Positions 44,154-56,259 of a stretch of DNA of 64,000 nucleotides are shown in pieces. The translations under genes were made by a program, and so were the position numbers. Position 1 is the stretch's first letter. Every line of letters begins with the position of its first letter. The notes below the pieces were generated by a model. The model did not search any database. It saw only the letters and a program-made list of their open reading frames with translations, and was not told the origin of the DNA. The stretch is from Paracamarosporium sp. OC-R06-R3 (lineage: Eukaryota > Ascomycota > Dothideomycetes > Pleosporales > Didymosphaeriaceae). The stretch spans positions 62,001-126,000 of the forward strand of contig JACVRA010000192.1 of NCBI GenBank assembly GCA_019828545.1, written 5' to 3'.

Positions 44154-45471
44154 TTCGATTTAAAGTTGGCTCAGCGAAAGTAGGTAATTGATTGAAATGT
44201 AAAAGAATGTGTGCGTGTTTCGAACAGGATGGAAAGATAGTATGCAAACAAAAGACAGACTGAAATAGAAGCGACTGAACGAGGGAAATGAAGACTTCGG
44301 TGCTTGTACAGTATGAAAGATGGAACGTCATGTTCAGCTTATATTCAGAAGTATTTACTGTGCCTCATATTTTGAGGCTCCACCATCTCTCCCATGTTGT
44401 AGGTCCCTAGGACTGCTCGATGTACCCGTCGGACTTTGTAATTAGCATACTGATCTCCGGACTAAAGGTATCTCAAGCAAAGCACATGATGATGCAACGA
44501 CCTGTGACAACGATTCTCGGATGTCAATAAGGCTGAGAGTGTAATATCGCTTAGTTTGTCCTGATATGCGTTGTTGCTGTATTGTTGTTGTGTTTTTGCT
44601 GTGCTTTTGCTGCTGCGTTGTTATTGCTGTGCTTTTGCTGCTGCGTTGTTATTGCTGTGCTTTTGCTGCTGCGTTGTTATTGCTGTTGCTGAAAGTTTGC
44701 TGCTGCATTGTTGCGGCGGTGTTGCGGTGTCGCGGTGTTGCGGTGTGGTGGTGTGGTGGTGTTGCGGCGTTGTTGCGGCGTGGGTTGGCGTTATATTCCT
44801 CTACACTGCAGTGCCCGAATTTGGTATTTGGTATTACCGGACTATAGCCCTTGTATGGACGCCCAGCGGACGTTTAACTGGGCAGTGCCTGCGCAGGCCA
44901 CTAAAAAATACTACAGGGCGCAACGTTCTAATGCTCAAGTCCGGCGGCAGAGCTCTCTGCACTCAAGTCATGAAGCTAAGAGCGTCGCTCCACTACCTGG
45001 GGCCGCTTCAAACATTCGCGGATTGACAGGTGGAGAAATGCACTGTCTTTCGGACTTCCGCAACGGGTAAGTCTAGAAAACCTTAGCTTGCGGAGTGGCT
45101 AGCCTCGTCTTTTTCTTGGACAGCTACTGACCTTGCCGCAGGCATCGGTTCTCAATTCAAAGCCCCGAAACTGCGATCTCCAGTGTTTTCCTACGGAGAT
45201 TCCAGATCAACCCCTCGATCAGTACCGTCAAGCTGGGTCCAAGGCAGACCCTTGACCAAGACCCCCGCATGTGAGTAGGTTCGGCCAGCCTGCACAGTGG
45301 GTGACAGAATATACTGGGCATTCTTGGCATATATTTTACCTAAGAGGGTTCAGTTTATTTTATCACGCCAGTGTTGCGACATATTTGCTTACAAGAGTAC
45401 GACTCAGTTGCAACACTGGTAGTATACTATCTTACAACGCTACCTCGTCATCCATCGTTTCTGCTAAAACC
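44154..45471. other. Intergenic region with minisatellite
   Basis: Divergent start codons flank this 1.3-kb gap. It includes the 28-bp minisatellite and a G/T-rich GCGGTGTTGCGGTG tract at about 44710..44780. Apparent Cys/Val/Leu-rich frames here are repeat artefacts. Remaining sequence shows no gene. Confidence 0.5.
44598..44681. repeat. 28-bp minisatellite, three perfect copies
   Basis: Three identical tandem units (44598..44625, 44626..44653, 44654..44681), each starting GCTGTGCTTTTGCTGCTGCG, followed by degenerate GCTGTTGCTG triplets. The region continues into a GCGGTGTTGCGG-type tract. Confidence 0.95.
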
Positions 45472-46719
45472 ATGCCGAGTACTACATTCACTCAACTCCC
45501 GCGGGAGATACAGCACATGATATGGGCTGAAGCTGCCATCATTCAGGTGCAGGAGGTGCGTTTCTAACCCAACCTCTTCATTGCAACGACTGTTCAAAGA
45601 TTTGCTGATAACCGTGCAGTAAGTGAAACCAGCACGTTCTAGCAAAGACGTTTCCAAACTCTCCACTCTGTGTGTTCGTCATTACAACTTCTACAAAGCC
45701 AAATTATGTGTTGATGCAGCACTGCGCTAACATTCCGTCCTCGAACCACAGCATCACTGATGGCGAGCCAAAGTCCTCCAGCCCGCTCGCTGAGCGCCAG
45801 CGCCAGTCTCTTGTCGGCTATGGCAACATACCAACCCACAAGACTAGAGACCCTCTTCGCATATATGTGTATAGCTCGCGCAACAAAGACAAGCTGCGTA
45901 TTGGCGTGAATGAATTCCAGCTCTTAGTCAATAGCCTTCCCATGGCGACCGTCTGTTCCGAGGCGCGCTCACACGCGCTTGCAACCTGCCGCGCAGAAGT
46001 GCAAGCCATGGATATCTTCTACGGTATCGATAACAACGAAGACAATTTCTCAGAACCACCGCAAGAACCCGTTTTTGCACAGCCAACAACAGTCGTGGTG
46101 ACCAATGCAATCCAGACCTGGCGACCGCAAAACCACGACGACCGGCCACCTGGGTTTGACTCGGCAGAGCAAGTCGTGGACATCGTCAGCCGCGTTTTTG
46201 GCAATGGCGTTACGCGCATCGACCTGAACCCCAGATACCACAACTCATGGGAGAATCTGGAGACAGTATACTGGCCACATACTGAGCAAACACGGCGTTT
46301 GCGGACGAGGTTCGTGTCTGCTCATGCCTAGCACATATTGCTCGTTTGCAAGCTAAGCTGACGTGACCTGAACCAGACGACCTACCGTCATATACGGTGC
46401 CGAACATAACTACAGTTTCGAAACGAATCCACCACCCACCGTCGCCTTCATGACTCCAAAGCGCGTCCTCCACTTACAAGACATCTGGATTCGCGACTCC
46501 TCGCATGACGTCGACCGGATCTGCTGGCATCTCTGCAAGTTTCATGAGCTGCTTGACATTTCGAAGGAAAGACTGCTGCGCTTGCGAAGCATTGGTTTGA
46601 GGCATTATTCATGGGGAGGCTGGCTAATGAACATAAGGGCGACGGAGAAGGATGGTGTGCTCTGGATTAACCGGGAAGACTATCTCACATCGTTCGATTA
46701 TGCGTTCGAGGAGTACTGA
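45472..46719 (+). CDS. 2EXR-domain protein
   Basis: Exons 45472..45555, 45633..46309 and 46377..46719 (introns 77 and 67 bp) give 367 residues. The N-terminus TTFTQLPREIQHMIWAEAA is the 2EXR signature (F-x-x-LP-x-E-x-R/Q-x-x-IW), a fungal, F-box-like motif. Later phrases fit the family: SLPMATVCSEARSHALATCR is the usual second block, and VTRIDLNPRY and LHLQDIWIRD lie further on. No catalytic residues are known; these proteins are numerous in filamentous ascomycetes and may act in protein-protein contacts. The second junction rebuilds RLRTRRPTVIYG. The first acceptor (at 45632) was chosen for phase; a nearer AG would give an immediate stop. Confidence 0.75.
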
Positions 46720-47981
46720 AGATATTGAATGTTCTGGTAGGTAGTGGGTATTCTGACAATGTGCAATATCCCTTTCTTTTATCGAGGTCGTTCATCAAGT
46801 GAACCTCTTTGTACACATGAAGCATGAAGTAGCACAACCCGCCCACCAATCGCGACCCCGTCCCGCTAACGCGCACGCGCCGACCCAATTCCAACCCACC
46901 TCATATCCCAGCCTTAGTTAAAACCCTCGTATCCCTAATTAAACTACGATAGCTACTCCTGGTGCCGGGAGTTGTTCGAGGTGAAAGGTACAGATAGGGA
47001 AACGGTGACGATGTGGAATGGAAGAAATTACATTAGAGAGCAGTGGCTGAGACGGCGAAAGCGAGCAACAGTAAAGTAAGCGGCGACATCGCGGTTGGAG
47101 TATTGCTGAGCAGCTTGACGGCCTTCAGGCCCATAAGCCGATTACGGGGTTTCTAGTGTTTTACATGATCGGCCTTGATGGCAACACCTATGGCGACTAC
47201 GTTCCGTTCCCAGGCGATGGCTTCGACTGTCACTACCCGCTTCCTCTTGGCCTTTTGAAACTGTCTGGCGCGAGGTACTTCGACTGTTTGACTAGAATTA
47301 TGACCCAGCAATTTAATGATTCCATCAGCAAGAAGAGAGGTGTTAAGTTTGGGTTAAGTTCTGAGTGCTTAGTTGCGTGTAGTTGTGAACTATAGTTGTA
47401 GAACCTACATACAATCTGCAAGCGAGTATCAGTTGGGTCGAGTTTGCTTTACGGGATATTGCTATACGATTAGGGACTTTCTGCAAGGTTTTCTTATCCT
47501 CGAATGACTTTATCAAACCTTCGAGTTTCATATGCGACTAGTCGTTAGTGGTTTGGAATATATTGAGCTAGTTTCCTGGGTAGTCGTAGCCTTGCATACA
47601 CCTGTTGTTACAAGTGCATGTGCAGAGATGCCATCTCTACTATAGAATAAAGATCTTTTCGCGTAACCGAGGATGCTAACTCAGTGGATATACGCTGACC
47701 TCTTGATCTCGGTAGTAGTGTTGCCTGAGTGTGCCAGTGTAAACGCCCACTTGATCTGCACATGCGATCCAAGTTCAAAGCAATCCTGTAGATACCATTG
47801 GTTGTGCACTAATTGGGACCCCAAGTTTGTGTTCAAGCCATCATGCAAGGGGGAGCTTCGCTCACCGAAACGAGTCTCATCTTTTTTCGGCTACCAGCGC
47901 GACACGAGCTTCGGTCCTCCTTAATTGTGGCTCTTTTCAATTTTCATCCGTGAATCCCAATCCCAAGACATATCTTTACCC
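46720..47981. other. Intergenic region
   Basis: 1.26 kb without a credible gene. A 79-codon frame at 47156..47395 has a plausible first half but no family match. A/T content rises by eye from about 47.3 kb. Confidence 0.4.
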
Positions 47982-49096
47982 ATGATGCCTCCAATCTCAC
48001 ATTTCGATACAACCACTATTACAGTAACCTAGCTTAATATTAGCATCACATCGGCAGCTGTGACATTAGCAATTCTGATTTCATTACCTAAGCGACGTAG
48101 CAGAAAACAATTGGTCGTACTGGACGATTGCGTCACTGGAGCAGCTTTGATAATTGGTGTGGCACTTGCTTGTCAAATCACTTGGGCGATCACGATTGAA
48201 GGTCAGAGCGAGCGTCAGAGCGGCTTTACGTACGATGAAATCAATATTCTCGCGAGGGTACGTAAGACTGTCACAATTCGAAGTCGATCGTCGAGAGCTT
48301 TGAAAACTTACTTATTCCTCAGTCGCTCATAGTTCATGAATCTCTATGGATTGTCGCCAACGGCCTGATCCGGATCGCCGCTTATCAGTTTGTGATGCGA
48401 ATTTGTGTTCCACGTGTATGTCGGTCAAAAATATGGAATTTTCTAGTTGCGGTTTTGAGCCTTAGCATCATATATCCGATCGCCTCAGTCCTGGAGGTTC
48501 TGTTCATTTGCCGTCCACTTGCCGCTCAGTGGGACACCAATGCTGGCACATGTGGTGACCAAAAGGCGTCCTTCCTTGCAATCGAGATATCTGGCTTGAT
48601 GCTTGATTTGCCATTGTTTTTTGTACCTGCAAAAATCGTCCTTGGACTCACAAGAATCGAACAGAAGCAGAAGATGGCTCTGTTTTTCGTTTTTGAATTA
48701 GGCCTAATGTCAGTACGAAACAATCAATTAGGCGACCTCCAGAATGTATGCTGATGATCTACGTCTTCCAGCGTCCTTGTCATTACCATATTAAGAATGA
48801 AGTCGCTATATTTTGCAACATCTCCGGACTTCATCTACGCACAGAGTTATCTTGGGCTCTTATCAGCTGTGGGAACAATGACGAGTGTCACGCTTGCGCA
48901 GCTGCAGTTGATTTCTGAGCTAGGCAAACGAGCATGTCGAGTGTTGAGAAAGCAAAAGATCTTTTGGCGTTCGCTATACGCTGCAGTGCTTTCAGCTATA
49001 GCAATAGTACGACCTCCGCTTTCGGTTGATTTGGCCTTGATGTTGCAGGGCGGAGCGGACCGTATCCTTCGGATGTGTAAAATGCAAAGGAGCTGA
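47982..49096 (+). CDS. Rhodopsin-like (PTH11/SAT4-type) membrane protein, possibly broken
   Basis: Exons 48323..48708 and 48772..49096 and the body of the first exon (ending 48257) code for several helices of the fungal rhodopsin-domain family: RKQLVVLDDCVTGAALIIG, ANGLIRIAAYQFVMRICVPR, LEVLFICRPLAAQWDTNAG with CGDQ, and SYLGLLSAVG. The natural start MMPPISHFDTTT (47982) is followed in frame by TAG at 48030 before the first helix, so this copy may be a pseudogene. An alternative avoids it: ATG at 47843, donor at 47950, acceptor at 48043, in phase. The C-terminal tail after the last helix is short for the family. Introns (65 and 63 bp) have normal signals. Function in the family is mostly unknown. 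Confidence 0.55.
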
Positions 49097-52000
49097 AATC
49101 ACTGCGTGGGAGGCAACACATGAATCACAGAATAGAAATTATACTTTAACCAGTTTTTTTCTTTATTGTACTGCACCCATCGTCAGAACAAGAATGGTCA
49201 CGCGGTAAGCGAGCTCGAAATTCACGAGACTGCCTTAAGCGACGTACTGCTCTCAAGATGCTCAACCGGCGAAGAGTGTTTTACCACCAACAAAGCATCG
49301 TCTTCCGAGAAATAGACTTTATTAGGTGCAGCTTTTTGTTATTTGCTGAGGCAAGGGATGGCCATCATCCACGTGATCAGGGAGACGCCAACGGTTCTTA
49401 ACATGACGACGAAGTAAATAAAACAGATGGTACAGCTCACTTGAATAATGGTTGCAATTTCATCGACGATACTGTCTGAAAATATTGTTGGTTTTCCTCA
49501 CACAATGTCTAGGCTATCTCCGCATCAGCGGTGAGACGAGTGTCGTTACACAACCCCTTCGGGCATCCTGTACACTTAAGAAATGTAGAAGGATATTTTG
49601 TTTATTGCTTCTCTATTTACTCATCATCAAAGGACACAATCCTTTGCAGAAATACTATTACGAGTATCAGCAGCATTTGCCTTTTTAGATCAAAACATCC
49701 CTTTAGGTTCCACACGGGATCCTGCAGGCCCAAGTGCATCCAAGAATAAGCTCTGATGATTCTTCATCACAGGTATTAGCACCAGTTTCGCTTCAAGTTT
49801 TTCATTAGATTGACGCGGCTTTGTTTGAGATGATTCCCTAAGGGATCCCATGATACGCCTGGGCGTTATTATTACTGAAGGTGACTTGACGTTGCACAAA
49901 AAAGAGAAAACAGAACAATAAAATAGGAAGAGGACAGAGTTCTCAACTGTCTTCCTCTGAAGACGTTTCGCAACGATGTTGTCGTAGTTTCATAAGGTGA
50001 CAACGGATAGACGAGAAGTGCGAACCGCATGAGGATTGCTCTAGAAATATACAGACAGCAGCAGACGTTTGTGTTTATATATATCTTGAGACTAATATGA
50101 AGGGCCATGGGTTTTGAAACACGCCAAAGTATCTCAAAAAGGTCCTGGCATCATCGAATTAGGATGAAGAGTTGTCGAAAACTTTCATTCCGACAAAGAT
50201 ACAGTACCAGTTTCAATCGTGACGGACACATGCGCACGACTAGTTTATCGCTTTTACGACGGATGGTGTAGCCCTTCTCCAAGCACCACTCTGTTTCTTC
50301 AGACTGTCGCTTGACAGGCCAGGCCAGGCCATCCTGGTCTTCGGGCCTTAATACAGTGAGATTGGATGCCTCAACAAGATCTCGATACCAAGTTGAGTGA
50401 GGGCTGCACCACCAACCCGAGCTTAAGTTTGTTGGGCGCCAGCCTCTTTTCACAAGATTGGAAATGCGGGGGATGGAAAGCTAGAAGCTCTATTGCAGTA
50501 GGCTTATCATCCCCCACATAGAAGATTGCTTTTTCGTTACCCTCGAAAATAACTTCTTTGATGACCGCGAACGCTTAGTAAATCGGTGACATAAAACCGA
50601 AGTGCTGCCATATAGCCCGGAAAGACCCACATAGGGCCCAGTATCGCGACCTCCCTCCCTGACTTCAGGATCACACTGACAACCATCCAACACAAATTAC
50701 CGGCAGGCTAACATCGAACTTTGCCATAAAATGGCTTTCCTGTATCGCCGAGCCTTGCACCTTGACCGATCCGACACGCGTGGAGAACGGAGCCACAAGT
50801 GAGGCAGACACAAGCGATCCGGAGTTTTCAAACCTAAAGCCTAAGAAAATTTCATCGGAACGAGGAGAGGGAGCATTCAGATCTACTGTATAAATCTGGT
50901 TGTGCTAGCAAGGAAGGTTCACCTGCAATTGCTAGTACATCTAGTACTATGACACTGTGGTCACTTGTTCCCTCGTCCCGAAGCCGTGAGTGTCGCTGCA
51001 GGAGGATATTGACATACGCTTACCCGGCTCCTGCTGCACTTACATATCTAGTGCGTAATGACGCTGTCGTGATTAATATATCACAGCAACCTGTGTTCAA
51101 ACTCAATTGATTGGTGAAGAGTGGATAACCGACGGACAGTGCTCTTGTGGCGTTCTCTGACCATGAAGTATGTGTGAGTTCTCACCTTTTCTTGTCCAGG
51201 ACCTCCCTCATTGGTAGTGTGTTACAAGTGCGTACATTCCTGTCAACAAAACCTTTTTCTATTGATTGATATTCATTTACTGACATTGTCTAGACTTCTG
51301 CTCACCCAGAGTTTTCCGGCCACTTAAATACAGCGTAACATCACTTGTTGACCAGAACGTCCATCTCTAGATGAGAGCACAGCACCTAAGAACGGCGACT
51401 TCCTGAAACTGCTTTCTCACAAGCGCATGAAGAAGAAACCGCACACACGCCTTCACTGCCAGACGTATGCCCAATGGCTGCATGGTAGAGCCTCCGTCAT
51501 GACCAGTTTTCTCTCCCTCATCCTCGGGTGCTTTGGTCAGATCTCTGTCAGGGTGGATTGAGCCCTGGATACCACAACCTCCTGTGCCTCCGGCAGCACA
51601 CTCGTGAAGAAGTATAGACATCGCAATTATTCGTTATCGGCGAAGATTCGATGATATGCGAAACGACTAGCTGGGATGGAGGGTCTAGCGGATCGGTCGT
51701 GGCAAGAGCTGGGTCGAGGGTTTTCTTCCGTGGAGATTTTGGACGAGTTACGAGGTGCGTTACGAAGTACAGCGGTGGCGCTGTCGTAATCGCTCGAGAA
51801 AGGCTTCCCTATTGCATGTGTTATAACCCCAATAGCCAATCTAAGCGATGTCGGTGACATACCCTTCGAGAAGGTGGCTTACTAGGTGTTCGAGACTGGG
51901 CACTCTAGTATACTTGGATCTCGGGACTGAAGACGCGATGAAGATGCTTTACTAGCCCACTTCAAAGAGAAGGATTGCAGGATATTGTCGCGCGTGTAAT

Positions 52001-53903
52001 GATCCAAACTTGGATTGTTCTGAAGTTGGCGGTGCGGAGCGGGCAGATCGAGGAGCGGGCAAGTCGACGAACGGGCCGGCCGAAGTCTGGGCAAGTGGGC
52101 CTGTCCGAATTGCGTTCCAACGTTGCAATAGATTGTCTAGGTATGACTATTGCTGAAGGAGAGAGAGAGGAAGTGTTGGGAGTAAAATGGACACGCGATG
52201 TGGATTTCCTTCGCCTCCACGGGCTCCCGGAGCGCACACTTAGTCTTTTCTAGCCGTGTTCCACTGTCAATTCCTTTTCCGCTTCCACTTCCACTTCCAC
52301 TTCCACTTTCACTCCCACTTCAACGCCCCGGGCGACTACCCCTCTACATATTCGATTTCTCTCGCCAATACGCCCCGGTTTATGATTGATTCAAGGATTC
52401 GACCGAAGGCGCCCGGAAACGCCCGTTGCGAACGACTTGTGGTAGGCAGGAATGGCATCGGCCGGAGTAGCTGCACGCCTTTGGTGGATGCTCTACGTTC
52501 GATAATGTCTGCTCACTATGAGTGTAGCACTGCCAAAGAAGAACGCGCTCTGGACGCCACGGTGCAGCTTTCACTCGTTTTCCGAGGCGACATGCACCGA
52601 GTATTGCGTGTCGTCGCTGTGACCGGATCCGAAGGCTTGGAAGCATCCGCGGCTGTCCGTCCCCACCCAGCGCCAGAGAGCATCGTTCAAGGAGCCGAGC
52701 CGACGTGACCACAGCTCCCTCCGCAATGATCGGAGTCTAGGAACGTAGCCCAGCGCTTGCCCTCCGGATCAGATTCCGGCATGGCGGATATTGCGAAAGC
52801 CGACATGCTTCGAACGTGGCAACAAAAAGTAAGATGGAACAAGAACCGGTGAAAGAGGAGAAGAAAGAATGGAGTGCAGGAGCAATGGGCGTAATGTCCA
52901 ACGCATATTGCTTAGGCTGAACCATCCCTCTCGCCGGGTCGTTGCCGAGCGGCCTTGGGTGGCTGAGCGTCCCCTGCCATGCATCGGGCCAATGTCAGCG
53001 AGATCATTCGCTCCTGCCCCATTGGTACACACATGGTTCGCGAAGCGTACCGCTTGGTTACCAACAAGAGAAAAACAAAGATCTTGAGACTAGCACGTGG
53101 GGGCACTTTGTTGCTTATGACTAGGAATGGCGACAGTACGCACACATGCAAAGCGACGCGGATACTGAACAGTATTTAAAGTCATCGTGGAGGTTGGGAA
53201 GCATCGTAATATCAAGCGAATTCAGCTTCGAATTCAAAGTATGTATATCCAATTGTGAACAGTATGGTTGCGGCAATTTGTGTAGATGCAGCTGTACCGT
53301 CACAGGGGCTGAGATCACTGTTCGCTAGCCTACGGGAAGCGGTCATTTTACTATTATAGTACCTAATCTCTGCACATGTACGTAGTGAGAGAGCAAAGTA
53401 GCTACTTCAAGACAGATTTATTCCTGAGCCTCGCGACAATTCAGGCCTGATCGCATGTAGAAGGAAAGGGTCCCAATACGATTCAAGGTCGTACAAGAGC
53501 TGTATCCAGCTCGAGACAAGCGATCAACGTCTGAGAATCCAGACACGAGCAACGATATGCGAAAAGAAAAAAACATCACTGAGATTTACGAAAAATGGTA
53601 TTTCACTTGAGATAATTTGAAACAGGAACCATTCAGACTATGTGTACTCATTCCAAATACCATTGAGTCCGTGGCTCCGAACCTGTCTAACTGAAGCCAA
53701 AAGAGAACGATTCTATGCTCGGTAAAACCTCACTGAATCGCCTCAATGACTAGTAGAAAACACGTCTATTTTCGTCATCATCGCCACATTACTAAATATG
53801 ATACTAACTCCTAAAACTATAAGATCTCAAAATTGAAAATACATGTTAGAAACCAGATGGAGTAGAAGCACTATTAAAACAGAACGCAAAGGCAGCTCAG
53901 AAA
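49097..53903. other. Gene-poor region of about 4.8 kb
   Basis: No frame here has convincing family resemblance. The first kilobase is visibly A/T-rich. Isolated open fragments on the minus strand at 50151..50453 (rich in Trp/Arg) and 51367..51621 and on the plus strand at 51975..52253 are weak. A hexanucleotide repeat lies at 52274..52322. It may contain decayed mobile sequence, but no transposase or polymerase motif was seen. Confidence 0.45.
52274..52322. repeat. CTTCCA-type hexanucleotide repeat
   Basis: Imperfect tandem TTCCAC units in a pyrimidine-rich run, with TTTCAC and TCCCAC variants toward the end. Confidence 0.85.
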
Positions 53904-56259
53904 TCATCGTTTGAATCCACAGGTTTGAATCATACGTAGGAATGTCGCACGCTCCAAAATTGGGTCCTCTTGCTTACCCACATACCATAACTTCCGACAG
54001 TGATGATAACAATGCTCGATATCGTGGCCATCGTGAAGTGCATCCACTTCAACCTTTCCAAGATTGCCGCTCTCTGCGCGCGCAATTAGCAAGTTCCACG
54101 TCTTAACACTTGCAGCCCAGGTGGCAAGCTGCACGATGTTGTGGCCACTGTCGTTGATAATGTCCAACTTGGCACCGGCTCTCACTAGGTGGATGAATGC
54201 GGGTTCGTTCCAACAGTATAAAGCCACCATTGCAGCAGTGTTTCCGTTTTCTCCAATAGCATCAATTTCGGTTCCGTGAGCTATGAGAGCTTGAATCGTA
54301 CGGATGGAGCCACGATTAGCAGCATTGTGCAAAGGAGTACCGGAGCCTTTGCTACGGGCGTTTGGATCTGCGCCCCACTCTAGCAGTTCTTCCACTACCA
54401 AACACCCTTTCAGTCTATTTTCGCTAGCAAGGTGGATTGGTTGATGTCCCCAAGAAGTAACAGTGTGCATGTGAGCTTTTGCTGTCAGAAGAATCTGCAC
54501 CGTAGATAAATGGCCTGCTTGAGCGGCCCTAGCCAATGGCGTATAAAGTTCGTGATCGGCCTTGTTGATATCAGCGCCATACTTCAGTAGTAATATCACG
54601 CTTCCTGCATCGCCTCTCCATGCAGCCCAAAGCAGAGGGGTTCTTCCATTCGCATCCTGCACATTCAACTTGGTTTGATCCTTTCTTAACACGGTCTCGA
54701 GATCTCTGGCAATACGCTCTAATACAACGAGGTGTATCTCGCTAAAACCTTGCTCGGCCATAATATCATCATTCGTATACAGATCGAGCATCTGTTGCGG
54801 AGTGGAGTTGTTGTGTCGATTGAGGTGCATGCCGCTGAGAGCTCGATCAACGCCTGGCTGGATTGAAATACTGCCAAACTTTTCTTAGCACATCCAAACT
54901 GATTCACATTTCGACTCATAGTCCTCGAATGTAAGGAGATTTCCAGGCGGCATGCTTTTTGCCGTTAGAAAACCTGCCCGTATAATTTCGAATGTACTCA
55001 CACTCCGAATTGGTCGCAAAAATACGGATTGGCACCCATCGTAATTAGCAGCGAGTAAACCTCGTTTTGCTGATGTATTACGGCATACTAGCTCCACTTA
55101 GTAGGGAAATACGTTTGCGGGGTAGCAAAGGTACCTTTAATAGTGATGTTCCATCCAGCGTAACATCGTATGGTGAAGCTAGGCGATCAGAAAGCATGGC
55201 TTTCAGCTCAGGAAGACTTCCAAGCTCTACCAGGCTCCATATCTTTGCAGTATAGGGTATTACCCTCGGAACGGATATGTTGTACTTCCGGATGGAGCCA
55301 CCAACTATCTCCGCTTGCACGCATAAGACCAAAGCTTTGAGGATCGTCCAGCTTGGTGCGATATAGCTCATCTGCACGTAAACCGATTCATCCCTGCAGC
55401 AGTCCTCTGTGTCACAAGGCATGTTTCGGAAGAATGAAGACTTGTTACCCTTGAATCTGAAGGATCCCAGTATATGCTTAACCCAGCCTGGTGAGGTAGC
55501 TTGAAAAATCGAATGGCACCTGCATTGGCAGTGTCCTTTCCATCTGCTGTCCGTACGAGGTGTTGGCACAAGATCTAGAACCGGGCTTTTGGAAAGTGTT
55601 TCAGGTTCATCGTCACAGTTGATGGTATGGAAGGATTCAGTTGAAGACGTTCTGCTCTCCGATTCAATTGCAAGATGATGATAAGATCCCTCTGTTTGTG
55701 GAAGATGACCACCACTTTGCATTGAGACCTCAGTGGAGACCTGTAGCCGCGAATGCAGCATACCTATCTCGATCAAGGATTGAATATTCGAGAACATACT
55801 GAGCGAAGCCGTGAGAGATCTTGTATAACTCTTTGCTTGCTGCTTCAACCGAAATAACTCGGCTTTGCGATAAATCCACAAGGTCTTCTTGGGCTTGCGT
55901 GTGCCCTTTGGTCTGATATCTTCAATCATTTTGTCAAGTGCTGCAAATGTTCTCTTAGTCTCTTCACAGAGGTTTTTGATGTTGTATAGCCCCTCTCGAA
56001 GACCCGAAACATCGTCGTAGTTCGTTTGAATGAAGTCTAGAGCAGGATCTACGCCTTGAAACTGGATGCGAAGCCCTTCGATCTATAAGGGGTCAATCGG
56101 AGTGCCTAATAAGGACGGCAGGAAACTTACAGCAAAGATCAAGTCGCGGAAATGTTTTTCTCGATGCCGAAGTCCCCAAAGCTTTTCCAACCCTTGCGCA
56201 GTCTTTCCAGAAGCAGAAAGCACAGCTATAACACCAGATGTGATGGAAAGTGGATCCAT
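53904..56259 (-). CDS. PigL_N-like plus ankyrin-repeat protein
   Basis: Exons 56259..56131, 56082..55135, 55087..55002 and 54870..53904 (introns 48, 47 and 131 bp) give 709 residues. The start MDPLSITSGVIAVLSASGK is typical of the fungal PigL_N/STAND N-terminal domain. A Cys-rich block (GHCQCRCHS...W) belongs to a fungal ankyrin-protein family. Ankyrin units follow: one before exon 4 (EVYSLLITMGANPYFCDQFG), then a run in the last exon (NGRTPLLWAAWRGDAGSVIL, YTPLARAAQAGHLSTVQILL, GTPLHNAANRGSIRTIQAL). No NACHT or NB-ARC ATPase is present, so it is not a complete NLR-type sensor. The 131-bp intron junction is the least certain. Function is unknown; self/non-self or stress signalling is the family-based guess. 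Confidence 0.75.

Noticed and set aside
44566..45070. Cys/Leu/Val-rich membrane-like frames
   Set aside because: All three plus frames are open through the minisatellite, giving artefactual hydrophobic protein.
47500..50150. RIP-degraded transposon
   Set aside because: The stretch looks A/T-richer, but no transposase, reverse transcriptase or terminal repeats can be seen, and no dinucleotide index was computed.
50151..50453. 100-codon minus-strand frame as a gene
   Set aside because: Composition is odd (Trp, Arg), no family resemblance and no introns or partner exons; treated as a fragment at most.
52256..52708. 150-codon frame beginning with His/Phe repeats
   Set aside because: Its start is the translated hexanucleotide repeat, and the rest has no family resemblance.
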